A stretch of DNA of 64,000 bases from Bifidobacterium sp. (GCF_022640935.1 NZ_JALCCV010000003.1:62001-126000); one strand, 5' to 3'; numbered from the stretch's first letter, positions 1 through 9,065 are shown. A program made the numbers and translations. The notes: a model not told the origin generated them from the letters alone.

Positions 1-717
1 TGTGCGCTGGCGAATCCCAGCGACGCGAACCGCGTGATCAGCCATGACATGAGCTTGGGACATGTGCCATTGCAGCTGGTGGATCCGGAGGGCATCGGTC
101 GGCATCAGCAGAATTTCAGCGCCTTGGACATCCAATATCATTATGCCGACGTCGTGCGGCGATTCCTGGAGCGCTATGGCCAGGAGATGGCTGAGGCAAT
201 GCCACGCGTGGACCCGCAGCAGGTGCTGCATGCGTGGGTGGAGGACCTGGACCGGATCTCCTCCGGCGACTGGCAAGTGCTTTCTTCTAGCGTGGATTGG
301 GTCATGAAACGGCGCCTGATCAAGGCGTTCTCGCGGCGTCATCCGGGAGCTTGCGACGACCGGCTTGCCCAGATCGACATGGATTACCACGACGTGGCGA
401 ACGGATCGGCTTACGAGGCGCTTCTACGCCATGGTGCGATGCGCGAGCTGGTGCCTGCACACGATGCCGAGCTGGCGTTAGCCAGGCCTCCGCAAGACAC
501 CCGTGCTGCATTGCGCGGGGCGTTCATCACCAAGGCATTGCAGCGTGGCGTCCATTTCTCCTGCGATTGGACGCGTCTGACTCTCGATGGGCATGATGAG
601 GGGCATGCAGCAGGGGAGGAGGCGCAGCCGGGGCGCCTAGAGGCGGTGCTGCTCGACCCCTTCGGCGTCGAGGCGGGGGAGGACTACCAGCGCATAATGC
701 GTTATCTCGAGTCGTGA
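1..717 (+). CDS. pafA: Pup--protein ligase PafA, C-terminal part (5' end outside window)
   Basis: The reading frame is open from base 1 (CALANPSDANR...) and ends at a TGA at 715-717, so 238 C-terminal residues are present. It belongs to the PafA/Dop carboxylate-amine ligase family, which attaches the prokaryotic ubiquitin-like protein Pup to lysines of target proteins. PafA is favoured over the depupylase Dop by the segments SALDIQ, VDWVMKRRL, AQIDMDYHDV, PPQDTRAALRG and a late DPF near the C terminus, which line up with the known mycobacterial PafA order. The ATP-binding half is not in the window. Downstream it faces the convergent HU gene. The GTG at 34 is not the true start, because the homologous sequence continues upstream of it. 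Confidence 0.88.
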   Translation, partial: CALANPSDANRVISHDMSLGHVPLQLVDPEGIGRHQQNFSALDIQYHYADVVRRFLERYGQEMAEAMPRVDPQQVLHAWVEDLDRISSGDWQVLSSSVDWVMKRRLIKAFSRRHPGACDDRLAQIDMDYHDVANGSAYEALLRHGAMRELVPAHDAELALARPPQDTRAALRGAFITKALQRGVHFSCDWTRLTLDGHDEGHAAGEEAQPGRLEAVLLDPFGVEAGEDYQRIMRYLES

Positions 718-764
718 TCGAGCTCAAGGCTAGGAACGGGCAGGGTGCCTGGCGGCACAGTAAG

Positions 765-797
765 AAAAAACCCTGACCATGCATTGGCCAGGGTTTT
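765..797 (-). terminator. Rho-independent terminator of the HU gene
   Basis: Arms at 767-778 and 786-797 form a 12-bp stem with one mismatch around a 7-base loop. On the minus strand the stem is followed by a run of T (the A run at 765-770 on the plus strand). It lies just after the HU stop codon. Confidence 0.8.
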
Positions 798-816
798 GAC
801 GAAGGAGGAGCGGGTC

Positions 817-1098
817 TTACTCGGTTACGGCCTTCTTCAACAGCGAACCAGCGGAGATGCGCACGCCATAGGAGGCGGGGATCTTGATGGTTTCGCCGGT
901 GCGCGGGTTGCGTCCGGTGCGCGCAGCGCGCCTGACACGTTCGGCGGAGAAGAGGCCGGTCAGCTTCAGGCCTTCGCCGGATTGCAGAGCCTCGACGAAT
1001 ACGTCCTGGAATGCGTTAACCGCTGCTTCGGCCTGCGCCTTGGTCAGATTCGACTTCTGAGCGATCTTCGAGACGAGATCAGACTTGTTGTATGCCAT
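817..1098 (-). CDS. hup: DNA-binding protein HU
   Basis: A 93-residue histone-like protein that bends and compacts DNA as a homodimer. The sequence starts MAYNKSDLVSKIA and carries the HU signature around residues 46-65 and the DNA-contacting arm GRNPRTGETIKIPAS. The length is normal for the family. I chose the ATG at 1098 because AGAAGGA lies a few bases upstream. Longer in-frame starts up to 1155 would add residues foreign to HU. It is a single gene with its own terminator (765-797), so it is probably monocistronic and highly expressed. Confidence 0.95.
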   Translation of the reverse strand: MAYNKSDLVSKIAQKSNLTKAQAEAAVNAFQDVFVEALQSGEGLKLTGLFSAERVRRAARTGRNPRTGETIKIPASYGVRISAGSLLKKAVTE

Positions 1099-1243
1099 AA
1101 AGCATCCTTCTTGAGTCAGGGGCCTTCGTATTTCTTCGAAAGCCATGTTCATCAACCGATACTAGCGCACATTCGCTGCAAATGCTGCATTCTACGGGCA
1201 TTTTCCAAGGGTTTCGACGGATCTTTTTCCAAATGAGGAACAT

Positions 1244-3754
1244 TCAGATCAGATTATGCCGGTCGAGCCACTTCATGGCCAGCGCGCCGATGGGAATGCG
1301 CAGCCAGTAGAAGCAAACGCGGTAGAGCAGCGTGGCCGACAGGGCCACCGCCGCGGGCACGCCGACCGAAGTGAATGCGAAGGTCAATGCGGCTTCGACT
1401 GCCCCCAGGCCGCCGGGGGTCGGAATCGCGGAGCCCAGTGTATTGGCCAGCAGAAAGATGAAGATGGTCTCCACCGGATTGACGTGGTAGCCAAAGGCGA
1501 GCATGGCGGACCAGAAGCCAAGCCCGGTCGAGATGTTGAGCACCAGCGAACCCACGACGCTGCCGAACATTTTCGCCGGCTGCGACATCACATCGATAAG
1601 CTGCACGGCATAGGCTTTGACGACCGGCAGGTATTTCGTCGTGACGAGTCGGCGAAGCGGGGGAATCACCATGGCGATCGAGACGAGCAATCCCAACACG
1701 CCGATCACTACGATCAATGTGTTCGTCGGGATCATGCCCGAAAGCGTGTTCCTGCCGGTGAAAATCCCAATGCCCAGCAGCAGCAGCACCGTGGTGATGG
1801 CCTGGATCAGCCATGTCGCGCTCATGATCGCCGTGGCGACAGTGTTACGGTATCCGCTTTTGCGCAGATGCTGCAGATTCACGAATGCGGGGCCGACTCC
1901 TGCCGGCATCGAAACGGCGGTGAAACCGGATGCCGCCTGGGAGCAGAACAACGCGAAGTAGTGCCGTCTTCCTTTGTCCATGAATGCGCCTAGGCTCAAC
2001 GCCGCGCCCGCCCAGGCGACCATGCCGAAGACGAAGCATAGGACCGCCTGGCTGAGCTTGGCCTTGGTCACTGCGGCGACGACTTCGTCGGGTTGCAGCT
2101 GGGTGAAGATGACGGCGACCGCCACGATCGCCAGCACAATGGCTATGAAGGAGCGCACGCTGAAGCGCGACAGCGTCGCGTTGCCCATGTATTCATTCGC
2201 ATCCGTGGGAGCCAGTGCGTCCAGCGCGGCCCGCAAATCGCCCATAAGCTGCTTGTGCCAGCCCGTCAGCGCACGTGTGGCATAAGGGACCGCGACCTTC
2301 TGCACGAATGGCGCAAGACGGATCAGCGTATCTCTGCCCCAAATGCGTTGCGCAATGCTCACCGTGCGCTCTACGCCGATCGTCGCGCCGAGCAAATTGA
2401 GCAGCTGCACCTTGTCGAGCGCGACGTTGGCGCTCCCGCTCGCGCAATCGCCGTTATGCCAGCCGGCGATGATCGGTTCCCCATCTCCCATGCGTGCGAT
2501 CGACTCGGGGGTGATGCGCCGGTGCGTATAGCCACGCGCATTCGCCGCTTTCAGATAACGCATGAGCGACTCGGCATCCTCGTCGCCCAATGTGGAAAGG
2601 TCCAGCGGGCTTGCAATGTCCTTGGCCTCGAAGACGAGCAGGGAGGATTCCTCGCTGTCTGTCACGCCGTAGGGCACAGGGGCGCGCAGACCGAGATGCC
2701 CCAAGCCGAGGATCATCGCGAGATGATGATGGTTCGCATCAGTGGCCGAACGGTCGCGGCGCATCGAGACCCCGGTTAGACGCAGCCATTGCCATAGTTG
2801 GTTGAGATAACCAGCGGTATGGGTTTGGGCGTCCAGCACGGACACGATGTAATGATCTCCGGAGTCATCCCGGGCGTCGTAGATACGCGAATTCTCGATG
2901 AGATCGTCGTCCAGCGCGGCCTGCAACACGCCGCCGACGTTCGTGTTGCGCTCTTGGCGGCGGGAGAGCGAAGTGACGTTCAGACCGATCGAGCGCAGGG
3001 ATTGCACGATTTGCTCGCCCCACTCGCCTTTGTTCTGCGTGCCGACAGCAAAGCGCAGCAGCATGCCGATCAAGCGACCCATCGCAAAAGAGACGAGAAT
3101 GCCCGATACGGAATGCCAGGAGACGACCACAAGCACAACCGCCACCGCGTAAAGGACGTTCCATCCCCATTTCACCGAGGAACGGGTGCGACGCGGGCCG
3201 GCAACGGTCAGGAACGCGGCGATGCCGGCATAGATGTCCGGCAGCAGACCGCTGCCCGGGCCGACGCCGGTCGAATCGAAAGCCGTGACCATGCTCACGC
3301 CGCCGAAGCCGGAAAGCGCCAGCGAGAGCAAGCGAATGGCGATGTAGCCCGCGAACAGCGCAATGACCGCAATCGAGGATTGCAGCCATTCACGGCTCAC
3401 CAGCATATGGATCAGCACGCTGATGATGATGCCGAAAGTGGCCAGCTGCTGCAGCATCGTCGCCGGCATGTCCATCAGCCAGCCGAATGCTTGGCCTGCG
3501 GTGCGCGCGTCCGATTCGACGCCGGTGGTGAAGCCGCGCAGATACAGGGCCATGAAGACGACCGCAACCGCTATAAGCAGCGCAAGCGCGGCATGCAAGA
3601 GGTCGGCGAAGTCACGGGTTCGCTCTGGCGCCTCGTCTTCGATATGCACCTGCGGATGCTGCGAGCGGGTCGAGGGCTCGCCGCCCGGTGCCGGGCGCGC
3701 AGCGGCGTCGGGCGCCTGAGCGGATGGCGGCCCTGGTGTTTGTGAATTGCTCAT
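1244..3754 (-). CDS. Large membrane protein: kinase-like central domain and LPG-synthase/flippase-type transmembrane domain
   Basis: An 836-residue polytopic membrane protein. A hydrophilic proline/alanine-rich head (about 1-50) is followed by several membrane segments (about 50-230). A soluble middle part (about 240-510) then shows weak kinase-fold features, such as YTHRRITPESIARM where a catalytic-loop HRD would sit and GEPIIAGW where a metal-binding loop would sit. From about residue 530 comes an array of membrane helices typical of the lysylphosphatidylglycerol synthase TM/UPF0104 (flippase-like) family, with motifs such as MPAGVGPAFVNL and PTPGGLGAVEAAL. It overlaps the end of purB by 4 bases, so the two are probably co-transcribed. 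The family is thought to move or modify lipids; the substrate is unknown. The kinase-like reading is an inference, and the domain may be catalytically dead. Confidence 0.72.
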   Translation of the reverse strand: MSNSQTPGPPSAQAPDAAARPAPGGEPSTRSQHPQVHIEDEAPERTRDFADLLHAALALLIAVAVVFMALYLRGFTTGVESDARTAGQAFGWLMDMPATMLQQLATFGIIISVLIHMLVSREWLQSSIAVIALFAGYIAIRLLSLALSGFGGVSMVTAFDSTGVGPGSGLLPDIYAGIAAFLTVAGPRRTRSSVKWGWNVLYAVAVVLVVVSWHSVSGILVSFAMGRLIGMLLRFAVGTQNKGEWGEQIVQSLRSIGLNVTSLSRRQERNTNVGGVLQAALDDDLIENSRIYDARDDSGDHYIVSVLDAQTHTAGYLNQLWQWLRLTGVSMRRDRSATDANHHHLAMILGLGHLGLRAPVPYGVTDSEESSLLVFEAKDIASPLDLSTLGDEDAESLMRYLKAANARGYTHRRITPESIARMGDGEPIIAGWHNGDCASGSANVALDKVQLLNLLGATIGVERTVSIAQRIWGRDTLIRLAPFVQKVAVPYATRALTGWHKQLMGDLRAALDALAPTDANEYMGNATLSRFSVRSFIAIVLAIVAVAVIFTQLQPDEVVAAVTKAKLSQAVLCFVFGMVAWAGAALSLGAFMDKGRRHYFALFCSQAASGFTAVSMPAGVGPAFVNLQHLRKSGYRNTVATAIMSATWLIQAITTVLLLLGIGIFTGRNTLSGMIPTNTLIVVIGVLGLLVSIAMVIPPLRRLVTTKYLPVVKAYAVQLIDVMSQPAKMFGSVVGSLVLNISTGLGFWSAMLAFGYHVNPVETIFIFLLANTLGSAIPTPGGLGAVEAALTFAFTSVGVPAAVALSATLLYRVCFYWLRIPIGALAMKWLDRHNLI

Positions 3755-5256
3755 TGCGCAGCGTAGTCTGACTGATTGTGGTCTGACTGATTGTGGTTCG
3801 CCAAAGCCTGATCTGCCAGCGCGTAGTCCACCAGCGTACCCGCCAAACCGGTGTATCCTGCCGGGGTCAGCGCCTTGAGGCGTGCCGCAGTGGCATCGTC
3901 GAAGGAGAGGGAATCGATGAAGCGCTCGACGTCCTCGCGCGATATCGAACGGCCGCGCATAAGCTCCTTGACCTTCTCGTATGGCTTGTCCATGCCGGGT
4001 CGGCCTGCCAGCTCGGCTGCCCGCATCGCTGTCTGAATGGGTTCGCCGAGCACCTCCCAGTTCTCATCCAGTTCTTGTGCGATGACGACTTGGTTGGGAT
4101 GTATGGAATTGAGCCCGCCGAGCAGATTGTTCAATGCCAGCAGGCTGTATCCCAGCGCAGCGCCGATGTTGCGTTGCGTGGTAGAGTCCGTCAGATCGCG
4201 TTGCCAACGGCTTTCCACAAGCGTGGCGGACAGCGTGTCGAGCAGCGAGCAGGATAGTTCTAGATTTGCCTCGGCGTTTTCGAAACGGATCGGGTTGACC
4301 TTGTGCGGCATCGTCGAAGAGCCGGTGGCCCCCTTGACCGGTTCTTGGGCGAAGACGCCGCGCGAAATATACATCCAGACGTCCACGGCGAGATTGTGCA
4401 GGATGCGGTTCGTGTGGCTGATCGTGCCATAGAGTTCGGCCTGCCAGTCGTGGCTTTCGATCTGCGTAGTCAACGGGTTCCACGTAAGCCCAATGCGATT
4501 GGCGACGAATTCGCGCGACAGCGCGATCCATCCGACGTCGGGGCGTGCGGCAACATGCGCGCCGAATGTGCCGGTCGCGCCGTTGAATTTGCCCAGATAC
4601 TCTTGGGATTCGATATGGCTCAGCTGACGGTCCAATCGGTGCACATAGACGGCGAGTTCCTTGCCTAGCGTGGTCGGCGTGGCCGGCTGGCCATGGGTCA
4701 GTGAAAGCAACGGCAGATCACGGTGACGCCGGGCCATGGCCTCCAAAGCGTCGGCCACGGAGCGCGCCGCCGGCAGCCAGATGCGTTCGACGGCATTCTT
4801 CACGCAGCGGGCGATCGCAAGATTGTTGATGTCCTCGGATGTACAGGCGAAATGGACGAGGGTTTTGAGATCGGGCAGGCTGGTCGCTGCGCCGAGTTCT
4901 GTGCGAGCCTGGTCCAGCTCGTCGTCGATGTAGTATTCAACCGCCTTCACATCGTGGTGGGTCACCGCCTCATAAGCGGCATGCCGCTTGATTCCCTCGG
5001 CGCCAAAGCGCTCGGGGATGCCGCGAAGGTAGCGTTGCTCGGCTTCGTTCAACGGCTGGACGCCGTCGAGCACGGGCTTCGAGCCATTGCCGGTAAAGCC
5101 GTTGGCTAGGAGGATCATCCATTCGGCTTCGACTTTCATGCGTTCCCGGTTCAGTGCCGGTTCGCTGAGATATTCCGTCAGCGCGGCGGTCTGCGCGTGA
5201 TAGCGTCCATCGAGAGAAGTGAGAGCAATAGAGGGAGAGATATCGGTCAGCTGCAT
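3751..5256 (-). CDS. purB: Adenylosuccinate lyase
   Basis: PurB (501 residues) cleaves SAICAR to AICAR and adenylosuccinate to AMP, each time releasing fumarate, in purine synthesis. The fumarase/aspartase superfamily signature GSSTMPHKVNP lies at about 312-322. Other conserved blocks are TSEDINN near 139 and LTHGQPATPTT near 187-196, which holds the catalytic histidine. Length is slightly above the family norm because of a short variable tail, in which a five-residue unit NQSDH/NQSDY is duplicated by a perfect 15-bp tandem repeat. It overlaps the following flippase-like gene by 4 bases, which suggests translational coupling. No purine-pathway neighbours are present. Confidence 0.95.
   Translation of the reverse strand: MQLTDISPSIALTSLDGRYHAQTAALTEYLSEPALNRERMKVEAEWMILLANGFTGNGSKPVLDGVQPLNEAEQRYLRGIPERFGAEGIKRHAAYEAVTHHDVKAVEYYIDDELDQARTELGAATSLPDLKTLVHFACTSEDINNLAIARCVKNAVERIWLPAARSVADALEAMARRHRDLPLLSLTHGQPATPTTLGKELAVYVHRLDRQLSHIESQEYLGKFNGATGTFGAHVAARPDVGWIALSREFVANRIGLTWNPLTTQIESHDWQAELYGTISHTNRILHNLAVDVWMYISRGVFAQEPVKGATGSSTMPHKVNPIRFENAEANLELSCSLLDTLSATLVESRWQRDLTDSTTQRNIGAALGYSLLALNNLLGGLNSIHPNQVVIAQELDENWEVLGEPIQTAMRAAELAGRPGMDKPYEKVKELMRGRSISREDVERFIDSLSFDDATAARLKALTPAGYTGLAGTLVDYALADQALANHNQSDHNQSDYAAQ
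3766..3795. repeat. Perfect 15-bp tandem duplication in the 3' end of purB
   Basis: The unit gtctgactgattgtg occurs twice head to tail (3766-3780 and 3781-3795). It keeps the reading frame and adds one copy of a five-residue unit to the PurB tail, close to the ATGA junction with the next gene. Confidence 0.9.
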
Positions 5257-5288
5257 AAGCTCCAGCGTACTTTGTGCCGTGAACCAGC

Positions 5289-6857
5289 TCAGGGCTTGCG
5301 TGGCCCGAGTGAGCGTATTCCGTCATGTTCCAGCGGTGCCATGGCAGGACCCGAATAGACGCGCCCTTGCCAATAGCTGGTCTCTTCGAGCCTGCCGCTG
5401 ACAATGTGCCGGAAATGCTCGTCGTGCCGCTGCAATGCGGGCGATCCCAAGTCGGCCGCATTCCGGTAGGCGGCCTGATGATATTGCATATGATGGCTGA
5501 TCTCGCTGTTTCCGCCCGCGTCCTCGACTTCGGCTGCGGTGAACGGATTCGCGTCTGGGCTGCCGCTCGGCGAGCATGAGCCGTCCGGGGTGATGCGTGG
5601 CGGGCCGGCTTCGGCACCCTGCACATGCCCGCTGATGGTGAGCCAGTTGTCGCGTACGGGGTTGGCGGCTCCGTCCAGTGCCCTGACGAGCTCGTCCTCC
5701 ATTTCGATGCTGGTCACCCAAGTGCTGTTCGGCACGGGATGATTGGCTATGGGTGAGCCAGCCGTCACCACATGCTCGATGCGGTAGCGGTTTTTCATGT
5801 CAGCCGCGATCGAGGCGGCGACAATGCCGCCCTGCGAATGACCGATAAGCGCCACCGGCTCCGTGGCGCCGATGCCCGCCTGTTCCATCGCTTGGGCCAC
5901 CAGCCGCGCGCCGTCGGCATTCATGCGTTGGCGCGGGTCGTCGCTCATCACTTCGAGGTTTTGCGGCCAGCCGAAAGGCGAGTCCGCCTTGCCGTCTGTG
6001 CCCGGGATCGTGACCAACCATGAGGCATTCCCTTTCGCGTCGCGGTAGCGCTGGATGGCGATAGTGCCGTAGTCGAGCCCGCTGGAGGATCCTGCGCCGA
6101 TGCGTTGGGCTCCCAGCGCGCGCAGATTCGCCAAAGCGCCGGCAACATCATGCGTCTCCCGCACCACAGGCGTCTGCGCATGCACGGCGTTGACGAGCAG
6201 CAGCTTGCCCTGGACGGCGTCGTTGATCCGGGAACTCGCCTGCGCGAGTATGCCGGCCGACCGGTCCACGCCGCCGCCGGGGCGCAGCCCTGCCGCGTTG
6301 ACGTATCGGCTCAACACGGAAAGCATCCCTTCCTGGATCAGGGCGGTGCTGGTGAGTGCGCCGACCAAATTGAAGCGTCCTGATTCCAGCGAGCTGGATA
6401 CGGCGCCGCCTGCGGCGAGCACACCGAAGCCTGCGGCGGCGTACCCGGGGGAGAGCGCGGCACCTGCGCTCACCATTTTAGTTATGAGGCTTCGCGTGGT
6501 GCTTTCTGCCTGCGAATACAGGGAATGCGCCCGGACCAGCAAGCTGGCGAGTACGCTCAGCTCCTGTCCGAGCGAGCGGCACCGGGCGGCCTGATCGTAG
6601 CAGCCGCGTTCCAGCCGACCGTAAGGTAGCGTCACGTGATCCGAACCGGCTGCCGGCGAGATGCCGGACAGAGCCGGGCATATGGTGCCGTAGCGCCGGC
6701 TGCGCAGCTGCAGCGCCGTGGCGCTCCAAGAGGACGCCAAGGCGAGCAGGTTTTGCGCCTGCATACTGAGCATCCGCGCGACGGCCGCATATTGCTCGCG
6801 CGTGGCCGCGTTGTAGCCATATCCGCCGGTGATGCTGGAGGAGACCTGCCGACTCAT
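5289..6857 (-). CDS. Alpha/beta-hydrolase (lipase-like) with WXG100/LXG-like helical N-terminus
   Basis: A 522-residue protein. The first ~125 residues are alanine/leucine-rich and look helical. Residues about 125-190 are hydrophobic and glycine/alanine-rich. The C-terminal half is an alpha/beta hydrolase with the nucleophile elbow GHSQG at 339-343 and a glycine-rich VTIPGTDGK at 282-290, as in class-3-type lipases. The catalytic aspartate and histidine are not certain; SHHMQYH is a candidate region. I chose the ATG at 6857 because AGGAGG sits 7 bases upstream. It overlaps the preceding WXG100-like gene by 4 bases (ATGA), so the two products are made together. There is no signal peptide, which fits either a cytoplasmic enzyme or a type VII-like secreted one. 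Substrate unknown. Confidence 0.68.
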   Translation of the reverse strand: MSRQVSSSITGGYGYNAATREQYAAVARMLSMQAQNLLALASSWSATALQLRSRRYGTICPALSGISPAAGSDHVTLPYGRLERGCYDQAARCRSLGQELSVLASLLVRAHSLYSQAESTTRSLITKMVSAGAALSPGYAAAGFGVLAAGGAVSSSLESGRFNLVGALTSTALIQEGMLSVLSRYVNAAGLRPGGGVDRSAGILAQASSRINDAVQGKLLLVNAVHAQTPVVRETHDVAGALANLRALGAQRIGAGSSSGLDYGTIAIQRYRDAKGNASWLVTIPGTDGKADSPFGWPQNLEVMSDDPRQRMNADGARLVAQAMEQAGIGATEPVALIGHSQGGIVAASIAADMKNRYRIEHVVTAGSPIANHPVPNSTWVTSIEMEDELVRALDGAANPVRDNWLTISGHVQGAEAGPPRITPDGSCSPSGSPDANPFTAAEVEDAGGNSEISHHMQYHQAAYRNAADLGSPALQRHDEHFRHIVSGRLEETSYWQGRVYSGPAMAPLEHDGIRSLGPRKP

Positions 6858-7174
6858 AATCCGCCTCCTGACCATAACAAGAGCTGCATGTCATGGCACT
6901 GATCGTCCAGCAGCGCTGTCGCCGCAGCATCGGCGGCGAGTCGGTCGCGAAAGAACGTTGCGGCGGCGCCGGTCCATTGAATCGAAGCCGAACGTGCGGT
7001 CACGCTGCGCGTGTGTTCGCAAGCCTGCGCCGTGGACCGGATCAGCACGGCGATCTGGTCTCTGCTCTGCTGCGCCACCGCATGGCAAGGGCAGCTGGCG
7101 GCGTTCACTGCGGCTCCGCCGGCGATCTGCACAGGCGGGTGCCTGCGAATGGGATTCAACCTGGTAATGTGCAT
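6854..7174 (-). CDS. Small WXG100-like protein coupled to the lipase
   Basis: About 106 residues if the ATG at 7174 is used; TTG starts at 7195 or 7210 are possible, and no Shine-Dalgarno sequence clearly decides. The motif WTGAAATFFRDRL near residues 70-82 resembles the WxG turn followed by an amphipathic helix seen in WXG100-type secretion partners. Otherwise it is alanine-rich, with several cysteines. The last codons ending in TGA overlap the ATG of the hydrolase gene and also carry its AGGAGG, so translation is coupled. By analogy with two-gene type VII substrate cassettes it may be a partner or chaperone of the hydrolase. That is an inference from arrangement and one motif. Confidence 0.55.
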   Translation of the reverse strand: MHITRLNPIRRHPPVQIAGGAAVNAASCPCHAVAQQSRDQIAVLIRSTAQACEHTRSVTARSASIQWTGAAATFFRDRLAADAAATALLDDQCHDMQLLLWSGGGL

Positions 7175-7296
7175 ATCCCTATTGAAGGATGCCAATCCCC
7201 GCCTGCGCAATCCGGAATGACCCCTGTGGTCAAACGCCTCGACTTATCCACATGCTTGGCGTTTCGTGACAATGATCGATTGGCAGCGCCTGCGTA

Positions 7297-8043
7297 TCAC
7301 CACGGCTTGGCGCCGTCAGCAGTGTTGCCGTCGTCGCCGTCTGAGGTGGGCGAGGCACTGGGATTCTTGCTCGTAGCGTCCGAAGACCGCTGCTGATTCG
7401 CCTTGAGCAGGTCTTCCACCTTGCTGCGCTGTTCGTGGCTCAGCCCGCTGCTCTGCGTAGGGCTGGGAGTTGCCTTTCCTGGCGTGTCCGGCGATGCTCC
7501 GCCAGAGCTGGCGTCCTGTTTGCTTTGTTTGGCGAGTTCCTGATTGATGCGTGCGGTCAGCGTCTGCGATATCCGCGCGTTGGCCTGGACCGGTGCCTTC
7601 ACCGCAGGCAGCAGAATAGGCGTGAAGGCCTGGACGTCGCCGAACTGGGCATCGGTCTGCTGCTGACGGGTTTTGAGCGTGCCCAAGTCGACTTCGGGGC
7701 TGGCGGCGGCCTTGAGATTCGCGTTCAGCGATTGCGTTGCCTGATTGTAGACGCCGATCGCATGCAGATTAAGCGCGCAGAACACCATGGCGGCACCCAG
7801 CGCAATGGCGGACGCGACGAGAAGAAGCCGCACCGCGAGCGGCGATCTGCGCGGTGATGGGCTGCCTGTCGAGCCAGCTGTTGACGTGCCAGCAGGCGGG
7901 ATCGCCAATGCCGGAGCCGGATTGCCCAACGCATGTTCCGAGAGCTGGCCATTGTGCCTCGGGCCGCCGTATCTTTTCACACCGCTGCGTCCTGCGCCGC
8001 CGTGCCTTGCACCGCTTCTGGCAATGTCTTGGTTCACGGTCAT
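7297..8043 (-). CDS. Single-pass membrane protein at the end of the Bat-like operon
   Basis: A 248-residue protein with a cytoplasmic-looking basic N-terminus (about 1-68), one transmembrane helix (about 70-93) and an outside domain. The domain has a heptad-like helical part (about 95-185) followed by a low-complexity tail rich in Ser, Pro, Asp and Lys. The ATG at 8043 is chosen because AGGAGG stands 5 bases upstream and the codon overlaps the stop of the VWA gene (ATGA). It is the last of six overlapping genes starting with moxR. I recognise no catalytic motif. It probably serves the same envelope complex as the VWA proteins; the function is unknown. Confidence 0.7.
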   Translation of the reverse strand: MTVNQDIARSGARHGGAGRSGVKRYGGPRHNGQLSEHALGNPAPALAIPPAGTSTAGSTGSPSPRRSPLAVRLLLVASAIALGAAMVFCALNLHAIGVYNQATQSLNANLKAAASPEVDLGTLKTRQQQTDAQFGDVQAFTPILLPAVKAPVQANARISQTLTARINQELAKQSKQDASSGGASPDTPGKATPSPTQSSGLSHEQRSKVEDLLKANQQRSSDATSKNPSASPTSDGDDGNTADGAKPW

Positions 8044-9065
8044 AGCATCCTCCTGGTCATGAGCAGCCATGCGCCGAGCTCCCAGGCCAGCAGCGCTGCC
8101 GCAGAGATCGCCAGCGGCCATACCACAGGCGTGAGTCGTTCGCGCTGATCGTCGCCTGCCGTGGTCTTCCACCGCTGCGACGCCTTGCTGGAAACGCTGT
8201 CGGCCATGGTCTGTCTCGCCCCGAGGATGATATTCTCGCCGCCGAGCTCATCGGCGATGGCTCTCAGGTTTTTCTCATCCATGCGCGAGACGCCCGGTTT
8301 GCCGGTGGCCGGGTCTTCCACCCACTGTCCGCTGGTGCTGTTCTGCATGTCTCCTGGCCGGATCAGCGGTATCGCCCCGCCTTTGGCCGAACCCACGCCG
8401 AGCGTGTAGGCGTCGTCGAGGTAGCGGCGCAGCGAGGAATAGGTGCGGCGCGCCTTGGGCGAGGTCTGCTCGCCGTCGGTGATGAGATACAGGACGATCG
8501 CGTCATCAGGATGCCCGTCGCGAATCGTTTTGAGTGTGGTCAGCAGTTGGTCGACCGGAGCGTCGAGACGCGAACCGGTCGAAATCGAGGTAGGCTCGGT
8601 TTCCAACGTGTTCGCCCAGTTGCGGATCGCCAACGTATCCGGTGTCAGCGGCACGTCCAACGTGCCGCTGACACCGAAGCGGATCGCCGCGAAGCTCGAA
8701 TTCGCATATGACGCGGTCAGATCCGCGACGGCGTGTCTTGCGGCGTCAAGACGAGTCATAGTGGCTGGCGAACCGTATTGCGCATCCTTGACCGCCATCG
8801 ACCCGGTGACGTCGAGCGCGACCACTACGTCGGTCGCCTGGACCGCGCGTGATGTTGTGGCTTGCGGCACGCTGGGGGTCAGTGCCATGACGGCGATCAC
8901 TAGGCACAGCGCCATCCTTCGTATGCACGCCAGCAGCGTCTCGTCGCTGCTGCGTTTGCGGCGGGCATGCACAACGGCCGCCAAGATGGCCAATGCCGCC
9001 ATGATGACGGATATGGCGGCGCCTGCGGGCCAGCCCAAAGCGGGGGAGAGGGTCATTGCATTCAT
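8040..9065 (-). CDS. VWA-domain membrane protein (BatB-like)
   Basis: A 341-residue protein with two N-terminal transmembrane helices (about 13-33 and 48-66), a von Willebrand A domain and a C-terminal helix (about 315-335). The metal-ion-dependent adhesion site reads DVTGSM at 85-90, the threonine form of DxSxS, and a later TDGEQ supplies the usual downstream acidic residue. The start at 9065 has GGAGG 8 bases upstream and overlaps the preceding VWA gene by 4 bases. In MoxR operons such proteins form membrane-anchored complexes whose assembly is driven by the MoxR ATPase. The client is not known here. Confidence 0.82.
   Translation of the reverse strand: MNAMTLSPALGWPAGAAISVIMAALAILAAVVHARRKRSSDETLLACIRRMALCLVIAVMALTPSVPQATTSRAVQATDVVVALDVTGSMAVKDAQYGSPATMTRLDAARHAVADLTASYANSSFAAIRFGVSGTLDVPLTPDTLAIRNWANTLETEPTSISTGSRLDAPVDQLLTTLKTIRDGHPDDAIVLYLITDGEQTSPKARRTYSSLRRYLDDAYTLGVGSAKGGAIPLIRPGDMQNSTSGQWVEDPATGKPGVSRMDEKNLRAIADELGGENIILGARQTMADSVSSKASQRWKTTAGDDQRERLTPVVWPLAISAAALLAWELGAWLLMTRRML

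Noticed and set aside
2798..3745. 315-codon plus-strand ORF opposite the flippase-like gene
   Set aside because: Composition is typical of an antisense shadow (His/Arg/Gly/Asp-rich), with no domain and no ribosome site.
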